From NCBI GenBank assembly GCA_963734725.1, contig CAVTIX010000009.1:620001-684000 (forward strand): a stretch of DNA of 64,000 bases, read 5' to 3'. Positions 54,534 to 62,793 of the stretch are shown here, piece by piece. The stretch comes from DASXKD01 sp963734725 (lineage in GTDB: Bacteria; Actinomycetota; Actinomycetes; Streptosporangiales; Streptosporangiaceae). A program made the position numbers and the translations under genes. Each line of letters begins with the position of its first letter. Position 1 is the first letter of the stretch. The notes under the pieces were generated by a model. That model made no database searches. It was not told the origin of the DNA and saw nothing but the letters and a program-made list of their open reading frames with translations.

Positions 54534-54587
54534 CAAACCCACTAAACAAACTAATCCTAGCCTTGATTAGCATGTTTAGTTGGTTTG
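54534..54587 (-). promoter_or_regulatory. Three-tier inverted repeat upstream of fic
   Basis: CAAACC/GGTTTG (54534-54539, 54582-54587), CTAAAC/GTTTAG (54542-54547, 54574-54579) and CTAATC/GATTAG (54551-54556, 54565-54570) nest exactly with gaps of 2, 3, 8, 3 and 2 bases. This A+T-rich element is 14 bases before the fic GTG and is most likely the operator for a regulator, possibly Fic's own winged helix. Confidence 0.7.
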
Positions 54588-54646
54588 TTGATAGGTTCAC
54601 GGTCCACGGCTCGCTGCAGCTCTGGCGCTTGTCGGGGGTGCCCCCG

Positions 54647-54665
54647 GGTTGCATCAAATGCAACC
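54647..54665. repeat. Palindrome upstream of fic
   Basis: GGTTGCAT CAA ATGCAACC, 8-bp arms and three-base centre, sharing the TTGCATC..ATGCAA core with 53375-53393 on the other side of fic. It sits beside a small C/G hairpin (gtcgggggtgcccccg). Confidence 0.7.
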
Positions 54666-54754
54666 GTCGCGATGATCAAGGCCGGTAGGCGGGTCCCCTG
54701 CTGACAACGGGGACCCGCCTGAACAGGCAATTCACTGTCAGGCAGTGCCCAGAA

Positions 54755-57700
54755 CTAGCTACAACCGCTGGTGGCGCCGCAGCCTTCGCAGACGTAACAA
54801 CTGCCGGCCGGGCGCATCTTGGTGCCACAGATGAGGCACAGTGGCGCGTCCGCGGTGCGACCCTGATGTGACTCCAGCAGTTCGGTCGAACTGTGCGGCC
54901 CGGCAGCCGTCTGGTCGTTCCGCGGGCTGGTGGGTGGCTCTTGCCGTTCGGGGCGGCCGGGTGCCGACGGCTGGGGCGACTCTGCCCGGCCGGCGGCCTG
55001 TTCCCGGTGCGCCGGGGGTTCCGGCTGCCGCTCGCGCGGGGCGGACTGCGCCATCTCCGCCGGGTCCATGTCCTCGGCGGCGACCGCGCCGGGGTCTTCC
55101 CCGGCAAGCTGGGCGGCCCGTTCGGCCGCGGACAGGATGCCCAGCTCGGAGCGCGTGTCGTAGGGCAGGTGGTCCAGCGCCAGGCGGCGGAACACGTAGT
55201 CCATCACCGAGCTTGCGATACGAATGTCCGGGTCATCGGTGACCCCGGCCGGCTCGAAGCGCATGTTGGTGAACTTCTCTACCCACTTCTCCAGCGGGAC
55301 CCCGTACTGCAGGCTGATGGAGATCGCCATCGAGAAGGCGTCCATGACGCCCGCCAGCGTGGAACCCTGCTTGCCCAGCTTGAGGAAGACCTCGCCCACG
55401 CCGTCGTCGGGGTACTTGGAGACAGTCATGTACCCTTCCGCGCCCGACACCGAGAACCTGGTCACGCTGGCCGGGCGCTGCCGGGGCAGCCGACGGCGCA
55501 CCGGGCGCACCTCCCGCACGGGCTCGGCGGCGGGCGCTGGCGCCGTGGACGTCTTCTTCCTGGCATCCGACAGCGGCTGGCCCACCTTGCAGTTGTCCCG
55601 GTAGATCGCCAGGGCCTTGAGACCCAGCTTCCAGCCTTCGAAGTAGATCTTCTCTATGTCCTCGATTGTGGCGCTTTCTGGCATGTTGACCGTTTTTGAG
55701 ATGGCGCCACTGAGCCCAGGCTGGACCGCGGCCATCATCCGCACGTGCCCCATGGGGCTGATGGCACGCTCGCCCATGGCGCAGTCGAAGACCTCGTAAT
55801 GCTCGGGCCGCAGCCCGGGCGCGTCCACGACGTGACCGTGCTCGGCGATGTACTCGGTGATCGCCTCGATCTGCTCGTCCTGGTATCCCAGGCCCTTCAG
55901 CGCCCGCGGGACGGTCCGGTTGACGATCTGCATGGAACCGCCGCCGACGAGTTTCTTGAACTTGACCAGCGCTAGGTCCGGCTCGACACCAGTGGTGTCA
56001 CAGTCCATCATGAGCCCGATGGTGTTATGGCTCACCATGCCGTTGGCGACGTAGGTTACGTTGTCGGGAACCGACAGGTCGTACGTCGGCTGGACTCCGC
56101 CGTCTTCGTTGGCCGCCACCCGCTCGAATAGGTATCCGAGCGCCGCGCCGAGCCGCGCATCCCGAGTCTCTTCGAACAGCCGACGCACCAGCATGCGGGG
56201 CACACCGCCGCTAGTCTTGCGCAGCGACTGCATGATCGTGTCATGCCGGGGATGACCTGTCGGCGCTGTGTCCTGCCACACTTGACCTGGCAGGAACAGC
56301 AGATCCTTCTTTGCGGATGAACCTGGCTCAAGAGCCACCATCAGGCGTGCCTTGCGCTCGCCGATGAACCCTACGACCTCGTCGAAGTTCAGCGCATGAT
56401 CGATGTTGCGCAGCCGAACTTGAAAGACGTCGCCGCCCCAGCCACTGGTTGTCTGCCGAGTGGTGGCAGCAAGCCCGAGCACCAACAGCAGGGACCGGAT
56501 CTCACCTGCGAAGTCCGCATGCGCGGTCGTGACGCTCGGAACCCCGGCCAGCACTGTTCCGTCGGCCTCGAAGAGGCCTCTGAGGAAGGCTGCGTAAATA
56601 ACTGGGTCGTTGGCCTCAAGGATCGCCGATGGGATCCGCGGCACCCAGCCTTTCCCGCTATGGCCGTCCTCCGGCAGTTCCTTGGCAAACCCAGCGGCCT
56701 CCCACCACCGGGCGACCCGTACGGATCGTAGGGTTACTTCGCGATACCCCTCACAGGCGGTGACGGCGGGGGTGATGCCGAACAATTCCTTGGAGAGGAC
56801 ACTGAGCCGTTCGACGACATCCATGTCATCATCGGCGACGCACAGCCGGATTCCCTTGGCGTGCAGACTGCCGTCACCCATGAAATACCCCACGAGTTCG
56901 GCCAGCTCCGCCGTAATGACGTCGGGAACCCGGAGATACTGATCGCCCGTCCAGTACGCCTGGTCGAGCACCGGCAGGGGAACACTCCGCGGCTCTCCCA
57001 CCATTGTGCCCATCTGTAGCGGCACCAGGTCTCCCGGTGCGAGGTCGGCCAATCGCCGCCACTGCCACTCGCTCGTCTCGGGCACGATGATCTTGATCCG
57101 GTGCGTTAGCGTTCCCTGGATCTGGTAGCCGCCTTCGGTGCGGATGAGACGGGTGGGCTCTTCGCCGTTCACGAAGAACTTGGTGGCACGACGCGGCCCC
57201 TCGTCCGTCGAGACAGCGAGATCGAGGCCTTGCCACCGGTCGCCATAGACGTCACCTAGCTCACCAAGACGCACCAGTCCACGATCGGTAGTGACCATGG
57301 AATCAGGCGTAAGGCAGCCGGTGGGCGCGAGCAGCGACGCCTGTGCGTTTCTATACCCGTTCGCCTCGCCGAGGGCCAGGCACTTCTGCCAGGCCGCGTT
57401 CGCGGCGGCGTGGATGGCCTCGTCGATGCCACCGAGGGTCTTGATCTGCGCGCTGGCGTCGGCGTGCTTGCGCATCACCCGCTGGTGGGCGGACGCGTTG
57501 CGCTCGTAGCCGTCGTAGGGGCCGACGACCGCGGCGAGTTCCGCGGACCGGCGGTACGCGGTGCCGGTCATCAGCGACGTGATGGCGGCGGCGATCGACC
57601 GGCCATCCTCAGAGTCGTAGGCGTGGCCCGTCGCCATCAGCAGCGCGCCGAGGTTGGCGTACCCGATGCCGAGTTGCCGGTAGGCGCGGGTGGTCTTGGT

Positions 57701-60037
57701 GATCTTCTCAGTCGGGAAGTCGGCAAAACAGATGGAGATGTCCATCGCTGTGATCACCAGCTCGGTGATCCGCTCGAACCGCGCTATATCGAATTCATCG
57801 GAATCGCTTAGGAATTTCAGCAGATTAATACTCGCCAAATTACACGACGAGTTATCCAAATGGACGTATTCGGAACACGGATTACTTGCGGTAATTCGAC
57901 CAGTTTCCGGACACGTATGCCAATTGTTAATTGTATCGTCGTATTGAATTCCTGGATCAGCGCATTCCCAGGCGGCCTGCGCCATCTTTCGGAACAGGCC
58001 CTTCGCGTCGACTGTCTCGAGGACCTCGCCGGTCATCCTGGCCGCGAGGCCGAAGGTGCTGCCCTTCTCCACGGCCCGCATGAACTCATCGGATACCCGC
58101 ACCGAGTTGTTCGCGTTCTGGTACTGGACGCTGGTGATGTCCTTGCCACCGAGATCCATGTCGAACCCGGCATCGCGCAGGACGCGGATCTTTTCCTCTT
58201 CCCGCGCCTTGGTCTCGATGAATTCCTCAACATCGGGGTGGTCTACGTCGAGAACGACCATCTTGGCGGCTCGGCGGGTGGCGCCGCCCGACTTGATCGT
58301 CCCCGCGGACGCGTCGGCGCCGCGCATGAACGAAACCGGCCCACTGGCCGTGCCGCCCGACGTGAGCAGCTCCTTGCTCGACCGGATGCGCGAGAGGTTG
58401 ACGCCAGAACCCGACCCGCCCTTGAAGATCAGGCCTTCTTCCTTGTACCAATCCAGGATCGAGTCCATCGTGTCGTCAACCGACAGGATGAAGCAGTTGT
58501 GCACCCTCAGGCCGCCGGAGAGGTACTCACCGCTCTCGGTCTGTATGTCGTAGACCTCCATCGAGCCAAGTGGCTCAATCCGCGCGATCTGCAGGCGCTT
58601 GGTGTCGCTCGCGGCAAGCCCCGGAAGCCCGAAGCTGCTCTCCAGCTTGGTTGCCTTCACTGGCTCCACGAAGCCGATTTCATCGGCAAAGATCCGCCGG
58701 TCGCCGGTCGTCTGGATGCGAAGCGCCCAGCAGCCGTGCCGGTTCGACCGAGAATCCTTCTTGAAGCTAACGCGGGCATAGATCCCGAAACGCAGCAGCA
58801 GGCTCTGCATCCCCCGGATGAGCCGCTCGGAAATCATGTCGACTTCCACGACTGTGGACGCCGTACGAGCGGAGACGAAGCCCTCCGCCTGGAAGACGCT
58901 CCGCAGGTACGCCGCCACGACGGGAAGCGGCGCGGTGTAGAGGCATTCTGGGACGACCATGTCCACGCCACGTGTCATCAGGTCCCAGCGCTCCACGAAG
59001 GCCCGGAGAGCCTCGCCGTAGAGCCTGGTGCGGCGGCAGTCAAGCTGCGTGTCCTGGGTCTGGACGCTCCGCTCATGGCGGTGGATTTCGGGGAAGACAG
59101 TATCGAGCGCTGAGGTGACCCAGGCCAGTTCCGCATCGGTGACAGTCATCGCCTCGATGGTCAGCGATTGGTTCGTGCCGGAGTCGTACTGGCCCACGAA
59201 GCCGTCGGACTGGAGCCAACCAGCGAGCACAGCTTCTGCCACTTCTCGCGTATCGATCTCCGCTTCGCCGAAAGACGGCCGACGGTGCCATTGCAGCTGG
59301 TCTCCAGGGCGAAGTCCACCAGCTGGGACGAAGCGGCCCGAAGCGGTGTCGGTTGCCCGCCAGACCAGGTGGTCTGCGGTCACGTCCAACGTGTATCCCG
59401 CGCTGGTGTGCAGCCGGAGCACGTCTTTCACGCCGTTCGCCTTGGCGGCCACGATCTTCGTCACGCCTGCAGCGTCGTAAACCTTGGTGCCGAGGGCATT
59501 GCCCTCGACCAGCGCGCCGATGGGGACAAGCCCGGCTGGGGTGCTGACCAGTGCGCTGTAAGGCTGGCACGCTGAGACCTGCTGCGGGGAGTTGGTGCCG
59601 ACGTTGAACCAGACGGGCGAGTTGAAGCTGAAGATCTGGTGGACCAGCGCGTGCTTGAGCTCGTGGTCGAAGATCTCCGCGTCCTTGGGGGTGGCAAAGT
59701 AGCCGTGCTGGCGGCCCGCCTCGGTGTATGTGCCGACGACGCGGTCGACGAGCTGCTTGAGGCTCCACTCCCGCTGGGACGTCCCGACCGCGCCACGGAA
59801 GTACTTGGTGGTCACGATGTTGGCGGCATTCACGGACCAGGAATCGGGGAACTCCACTCCGTGCTGCTCGAAGTTGACCGTGCCGTCACGCCAGTTGGTC
59901 ATGACGACATCGCGGCGTTCCCAGGTGACCTCGTCGTAGGGATGAACTCCCTCGCGGGTGTGGATGCGCTGGATCGTGAGACCCTTCTGCGCCTTCCCGC
60001 CACCACGCGACGTGGCACCACTCGCCGTCTCGGTCAT
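54755..60037 (-). CDS. nrdJ: Class II (B12-dependent) ribonucleotide reductase with two inteins
   Basis: Reduces ribonucleotides to deoxyribonucleotides with adenosylcobalamin, so it needs no oxygen. The 1760-residue precursor is one uninterrupted frame. Extein parts show the thiyl-radical and redox motifs NPCSEYVHLDNSSCNLASINL, TIKSGGATRRAAKMVVL and the C-terminal zinc ribbon CLICGTK...CYVCEGCG. Intein 1 (residues 157-514) and intein 2 (908-1338) are inserted before conserved C and T and must be spliced; the mature enzyme has about 971 residues, the usual size. It is 79 bases downstream of nrdR on the same strand. A strongly A+T-rich patch lies at 57781-57960. Confidence 0.95.
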   Translation of the reverse strand: MTETASGATSRGGGKAQKGLTIQRIHTREGVHPYDEVTWERRDVVMTNWRDGTVNFEQHGVEFPDSWSVNAANIVTTKYFRGAVGTSQREWSLKQLVDRVVGTYTEAGRQHGYFATPKDAEIFDHELKHALVHQIFSFNSPVWFNVGTNSPQQVSACQPYSALVSTPAGLVPIGALVEGNALGTKVYDAAGVTKIVAAKANGVKDVLRLHTSAGYTLDVTADHLVWRATDTASGRFVPAGGLRPGDQLQWHRRPSFGEAEIDTREVAEAVLAGWLQSDGFVGQYDSGTNQSLTIEAMTVTDAELAWVTSALDTVFPEIHRHERSVQTQDTQLDCRRTRLYGEALRAFVERWDLMTRGVDMVVPECLYTAPLPVVAAYLRSVFQAEGFVSARTASTVVEVDMISERLIRGMQSLLLRFGIYARVSFKKDSRSNRHGCWALRIQTTGDRRIFADEIGFVEPVKATKLESSFGLPGLAASDTKRLQIARIEPLGSMEVYDIQTESGEYLSGGLRVHNCFILSVDDTMDSILDWYKEEGLIFKGGSGSGVNLSRIRSSKELLTSGGTASGPVSFMRGADASAGTIKSGGATRRAAKMVVLDVDHPDVEEFIETKAREEEKIRVLRDAGFDMDLGGKDITSVQYQNANNSVRVSDEFMRAVEKGSTFGLAARMTGEVLETVDAKGLFRKMAQAAWECADPGIQYDDTINNWHTCPETGRITASNPCSEYVHLDNSSCNLASINLLKFLSDSDEFDIARFERITELVITAMDISICFADFPTEKITKTTRAYRQLGIGYANLGALLMATGHAYDSEDGRSIAAAITSLMTGTAYRRSAELAAVVGPYDGYERNASAHQRVMRKHADASAQIKTLGGIDEAIHAAANAAWQKCLALGEANGYRNAQASLLAPTGCLTPDSMVTTDRGLVRLGELGDVYGDRWQGLDLAVSTDEGPRRATKFFVNGEEPTRLIRTEGGYQIQGTLTHRIKIIVPETSEWQWRRLADLAPGDLVPLQMGTMVGEPRSVPLPVLDQAYWTGDQYLRVPDVITAELAELVGYFMGDGSLHAKGIRLCVADDDMDVVERLSVLSKELFGITPAVTACEGYREVTLRSVRVARWWEAAGFAKELPEDGHSGKGWVPRIPSAILEANDPVIYAAFLRGLFEADGTVLAGVPSVTTAHADFAGEIRSLLLVLGLAATTRQTTSGWGGDVFQVRLRNIDHALNFDEVVGFIGERKARLMVALEPGSSAKKDLLFLPGQVWQDTAPTGHPRHDTIMQSLRKTSGGVPRMLVRRLFEETRDARLGAALGYLFERVAANEDGGVQPTYDLSVPDNVTYVANGMVSHNTIGLMMDCDTTGVEPDLALVKFKKLVGGGSMQIVNRTVPRALKGLGYQDEQIEAITEYIAEHGHVVDAPGLRPEHYEVFDCAMGERAISPMGHVRMMAAVQPGLSGAISKTVNMPESATIEDIEKIYFEGWKLGLKALAIYRDNCKVGQPLSDARKKTSTAPAPAAEPVREVRPVRRRLPRQRPASVTRFSVSGAEGYMTVSKYPDDGVGEVFLKLGKQGSTLAGVMDAFSMAISISLQYGVPLEKWVEKFTNMRFEPAGVTDDPDIRIASSVMDYVFRRLALDHLPYDTRSELGILSAAERAAQLAGEDPGAVAAEDMDPAEMAQSAPRERQPEPPAHREQAAGRAESPQPSAPGRPERQEPPTSPRNDQTAAGPHSSTELLESHQGRTADAPLCLICGTKMRPAGSCYVCEGCGATSGCS
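56024..57316 (-). other. Intein 2 of NrdJ (431 residues) with DOD endonuclease
   Basis: Residues 908-1338, from CLTPDSMVTT to VANGMVSHN, inserted between APTG and TIGLMMDCD of the extein; the +1 residue is Thr. It has the N-terminal splicing block (C1), block B (TLTHRI), two LAGLIDADG-like helices (LVGYFMGDGS, FLRGLFEADG) and the C-terminal HN|T end. Confidence 0.93.
58496..59569 (-). other. Intein 1 of NrdJ (358 residues) with DOD endonuclease
   Basis: Residues 157-514, from CQPYSALVST to SGGLRVHN, inserted between QQVSA and CFILSVDD of the extein; the +1 residue is Cys. Splicing block B is ...TADHLVWR, the two endonuclease helices are LAGWLQSDGF and YLRSVFQAEGF (the second with Glu for Asp), and the end is HN|C. 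Confidence 0.93.
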
Positions 60038-60116
60038 GTCGTCCCCCTTCCGGAGTCCGCCCGGACCCCTTGCGGGCCTATGGCCAGGCCCATGCCGATA
60101 ATTTCGTATGCCCTGG

Positions 60117-60602
60117 TCAGGGCGTCAGCGCGCGAGTGTCGCCGTGCCCGGCACCGTTGCGTGCCGAACGCAGCGCCCCAATCTCTTGCTCAAAGTCATC
60201 TAGGGACTCGAACCCCCGGTAAACCGAGGCGAACCGCATGTAGGCGACCTCATCCAGCTCCTGCAGCGGGCGCAGGATCGCAAGCCCCACTTCGTGCGAA
60301 GACACCTCCGCGCAGCCGCGCGAGCGCATCTCGTCTTCGACCTGCTGGGCAAGGATGGCCAGCTGGTCCTCCGTGACGGGCCTGCCCTGGCAGGCCCGTC
60401 GCACGCCGTTGACGATCTTGTCACGGGTGAACGGCTCCGTGGCCCCGCTCCGCTTGCCCACCATCAGGATCACCGTTTCCTGGGTGGTGAACCTGCGCCC
60501 GCACGAGGGGCACGCCCGCCGACGGCGGATCGCGGCGCCGTCGTCGGCAGTGCGGCTGTCCATGACGCGGCTGTCCGGGTTCCTGCAGTATGGACAGAAC
60601 AC
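60117..60602 (-). CDS. nrdR: Ribonucleotide reductase repressor NrdR
   Basis: Zinc-ribbon plus ATP-cone repressor of RNR genes. The 161-residue product starts (V)FCPYCRNPDSRVMDSR with the zinc ribbon (two CPxC pairs, residues about 3-34), then the ATP cone (about 48-140, KIVNGVRRACQGRPV). GTG 60602 has GGAGG seven bases upstream. It lies just upstream of nrdJ, the usual nrdRJ order, and candidate NrdR boxes precede it. Confidence 0.96.
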   Translation of the reverse strand: MFCPYCRNPDSRVMDSRTADDGAAIRRRRACPSCGRRFTTQETVILMVGKRSGATEPFTRDKIVNGVRRACQGRPVTEDQLAILAQQVEDEMRSRGCAEVSSHEVGLAILRPLQELDEVAYMRFASVYRGFESLDDFEQEIGALRSARNGAGHGDTRALTP

Positions 60603-60642
60603 GCGATCACCTCCCGCACCGACCACGGAGCCGGTTCCTGTG

Positions 60643-60691
60643 AACACAACTTGTGGATGAACCACACTGTTGTAACTACTACATGTTGTGT
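60643..60691. promoter_or_regulatory. Candidate NrdR boxes upstream of nrdR
   Basis: Two palindrome-like sites, AACACAACTTGTGGAT (60643-60658) and the reverse of ACACAACATGT (60681-60691), about 35 bases apart, resemble the ACACwA..TwGTGT NrdR box. They would let NrdR control its own operon with nrdJ. Confidence 0.6.
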
Positions 60692-60891
60692 CTACCGCAG
60701 AACGATCCCCGGCGCAATACCCGCCACGCGGCAACGCCGGATTCCCTTCGATTTCGGCTATGCGCCGGCGTGGCGCCCAGTCGTGCCCGGCGTGGCGGCG
60801 GTCGTGCCCGGCGTGCCGGGGACCGCCAGCGTGCCAGGCGCTGTCAGGGTGCCGGGGCAGGGCTGCGTAGCCGCAGTGGCGGGCCGGGCGG

Positions 60892-61722
60892 TCAGCCGCG
60901 GGGCAGCCACAGGCGCTGGCCGGGCTGGACCGACGTGCCGTGCAGGGCGTTGATGTCGATGATCTCCTGCATGACGGCGCGCGGGTCGCCTGCCGGGTCG
61001 GCGTGCGTCGCGATCGTCCACAGGCTCTCGCCTGGCTGGACCACCATCGAACGCAGGCTGTGATACACAGCGCCCGCGGGCGAGCCGCTGCCGGCTGCCT
61101 CGGCCCTGGCCGTCCCGGCCAGCCAGGCGAGCGCTGCCACCAGCACCACACAAGCCGTGATGAGTGCTGCGACCACTATCCGGCCGCGCCGGGTCAGCCG
61201 GACCCGGGTCCGGACCGTCCGGGCCTGCGCCGTTTCTGGCAAGGCCACGCCGGACCGCGTGACGCCGGGCCGCGCCATCTGGCCGCGCGTGAGCCGCGCG
61301 CCCTGGGGCCGGGCCGCGCCGGGCGGCGCCGCCTGGCCCCGCGTGAGCCGCGCGCCCTGGGGCCGGGCCACGCCGGGCGGCGCGGTCTCGGGCCGCGCCG
61401 TCTCGGGCCGCACTCCCCGAGAGCCCGTGGCCTGGGGTGGCACAGCCTGAGAACCCCTGGCCTTCGATGGCGCCACGTGACCCTGTGCCGGGGCCGCTCC
61501 CCTCGCCGCAGGCGGGGCTGCTTTCGATGGCTGCGGCGGGGGAACCACGGTCAGGTGCCGGGTTCTCTGCCCTGCTGCCCCATTCCGTCGTCGTGATGTC
61601 GCCGGGCCTGGCCGCCGCTCACCCGCCGTCACGGTTTGCTGGCCCGGCGTGCCTGCCGCCAGTGGGCGCCCGCGTGTCGCCCCGGCGCGCCGCCTCTGCT
61701 CTCCCGCGGTCATCACGCTCAT
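60892..61722 (-). CDS. LysM-domain membrane protein, SOS-linked cell-division inhibitor-like
   Basis: A 276-residue protein with a long basic Arg/Pro/Ala-rich N-terminal region (including a 54-base internal repeat at about 61279-61387), one membrane segment (about residues 182-205, IVVAALITACVVLV...) and a C-terminal LysM domain (about 228-275, MVVQPGESLWTIATHA). In mycobacteria the divergent lexA neighbour Rv2719c (ChiZ), a LysM protein, interferes with division under SOS; this gene has the same place, so a like role is inferred. LexA-box-like sites lie just upstream. Confidence 0.85.
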   Translation of the reverse strand: MSVMTAGEQRRRAGATRGRPLAAGTPGQQTVTAGERRPGPATSRRRNGAAGQRTRHLTVVPPPQPSKAAPPAARGAAPAQGHVAPSKARGSQAVPPQATGSRGVRPETARPETAPPGVARPQGARLTRGQAAPPGAARPQGARLTRGQMARPGVTRSGVALPETAQARTVRTRVRLTRRGRIVVAALITACVVLVAALAWLAGTARAEAAGSGSPAGAVYHSLRSMVVQPGESLWTIATHADPAGDPRAVMQEIIDINALHGTSVQPGQRLWLPRG

Positions 61723-61739
61723 CGTGGGCCCCTCTCTGC

Positions 61740-61755
61740 TCGAACGAGAGTTCTA
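61740..61755. promoter_or_regulatory. LexA (SOS) box before the LysM gene
   Basis: TCGAACGAGAGTTCTA, one mismatch to the actinobacterial consensus TCGAACN4GTTCGA, 18 bases upstream of the LysM-gene ATG. Confidence 0.75.
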
Positions 61756-61787
61756 TCGCACTACTGTTCGATCAGACTATAGTTCGA

Positions 61788-61803
61788 TCGAATGCTCGTA
61801 CGA
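61788..61803. promoter_or_regulatory. Weak LexA-box-like site in the middle of the region
   Basis: TCGAATGCTCGTACGA, two mismatches to TCGAACN4GTTCGA. Uncertain. Confidence 0.35.
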
Positions 61804-61842
61804 TTCTGTTGTACCCGTGGCGTACGACATTTTTGCGGCGCG

Positions 61843-61858
61843 TCGAACAGATGTTTGA
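61843..61858. promoter_or_regulatory. LexA (SOS) box before lexA
   Basis: TCGAACAGATGTTTGA, one mismatch to TCGAACN4GTTCGA, 64 bases upstream of the lexA ATG; supports autoregulation. Confidence 0.8.
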
Positions 61859-61921
61859 TGTATAGGGCGGCAAGCGCTAACGTCGGCACAGTAGTCAGGC
61901 ACGAGTTCCGGAGGTGAGCAC

Positions 61922-62710
61922 ATGGGCCGCAGCGTGGAGAGCGACGCGCCGCCCGGGGAAGGCACGGTAAGGCCCAAAGGCAAACCGGGCCGCAAGCCCA
62001 AGGGAAGCGTTCCCCTGGTGGTTGCGGAGATGCCCGAAGAGCCGGACCCGAACCACGTGCTCACCTGGCGGCAGCGGAAGGTCTTGCAGGTGATCAGGGA
62101 CTCCGTGCAGCGCCGCGGCTATCCCCCGTCGATGCGGGAGATTGGTGAGGCGGTCGGCCTGACCAGCACCTCCAGCGTCTCGTACCAGCTTTCGACACTG
62201 CAGAGCAAGGGCTACCTGCGCCGGGACGCCGGGCGTCCGCGCACGGTGGAGGTGCGCCTGCCAGGGCACCCTGCCATCCGCCCCGAGGCCGAGGAGTCGG
62301 TCCAGGCCCGCCCGGCCCTCGACATCGCCTCCCAGGACGCCGCGTACGTGCCGTTGGTCGGCCGGATCGCCGCTGGTGGCCCGATCCTGGCCGATGAAGC
62401 CATCGAGGACATCTTCCCGCTGCCAAAGCAGCTGGTCGGCAACGGAACGCTGTTCCTGCTGAAGGTCACCGGAGACTCCATGATCAACGCCGCGATCGCG
62501 GACTCGGACTGGGTCGTGGTCCGGCAGCAGCCCGACGCGGAGAACGGAGATATCGTCGCCGCGATGATCGAGGGTGAGGCCACCGTCAAGACGCTCAAGC
62601 GGTCAGACGGCCACGTCTGGCTGATGCCGCACAACCCGGCCTACGCTCCGATTCCCGGCGACGACGCCACCATCCTCGGCAAGATCGTGGCGGTGCTCCG
62701 GCGGGTTTAA
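61922..62710 (+). CDS. lexA: SOS-response repressor LexA
   Basis: DNA-binding repressor cleaved after RecA activation. A winged-helix domain (residues about 45-110: TWRQRKVLQVIRDSVQRRG, TSTSSVSYQLSTLQ) is followed by the peptidase domain with the scissile A151-G152 bond (GRIAAGGPI), Ser186 (GDSMIN) and Lys223 (TVKTLKRS), all intact. The first 40 residues form an unusual basic extension with KPGRKPKG. ATG 61922 has GGAGGTG upstream. Neighbours on the divergent side are the LysM gene and nrdR. Confidence 0.96.
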   Translation: MGRSVESDAPPGEGTVRPKGKPGRKPKGSVPLVVAEMPEEPDPNHVLTWRQRKVLQVIRDSVQRRGYPPSMREIGEAVGLTSTSSVSYQLSTLQSKGYLRRDAGRPRTVEVRLPGHPAIRPEAEESVQARPALDIASQDAAYVPLVGRIAAGGPILADEAIEDIFPLPKQLVGNGTLFLLKVTGDSMINAAIADSDWVVVRQQPDAENGDIVAAMIEGEATVKTLKRSDGHVWLMPHNPAYAPIPGDDATILGKIVAVLRRV

Positions 62711-62774
62711 AGGGAGTGGGACTGCTCCTCGACCTATCGGTCGCCTTCGCCGAAGCCCACTCGCCTAGTGCTAA

Positions 62775-62793
62775 CCGGGGGCCGAGCCCCCGG
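62775..62793. terminator. Hairpin between lexA and leuS
   Basis: An 8-bp perfect stem CCGGGGGC/GCCCCCGG with a CGA loop between convergent genes, matching the hairpin at 1414-1430. The remaining bases of 62711-62903 hold no gene. Confidence 0.65.

Noticed and set aside
57860..59113. 417-residue forward open frame over nrdJ
   Set aside because: Antisense of nrdJ and intein 1; no family signature.
54755..60037. nrdJ as a fusion with unrelated enzymes or a misassembly
   Set aside because: The two inserts begin with Cys, end with His-Asn, sit at conserved sites and have endonuclease helices; inteins explain them fully.
60643..60691. Cobalamin riboswitch before nrdR-nrdJ
   Set aside because: Too short and no B12-box-like core was seen; the palindromic sites fit NrdR boxes better.
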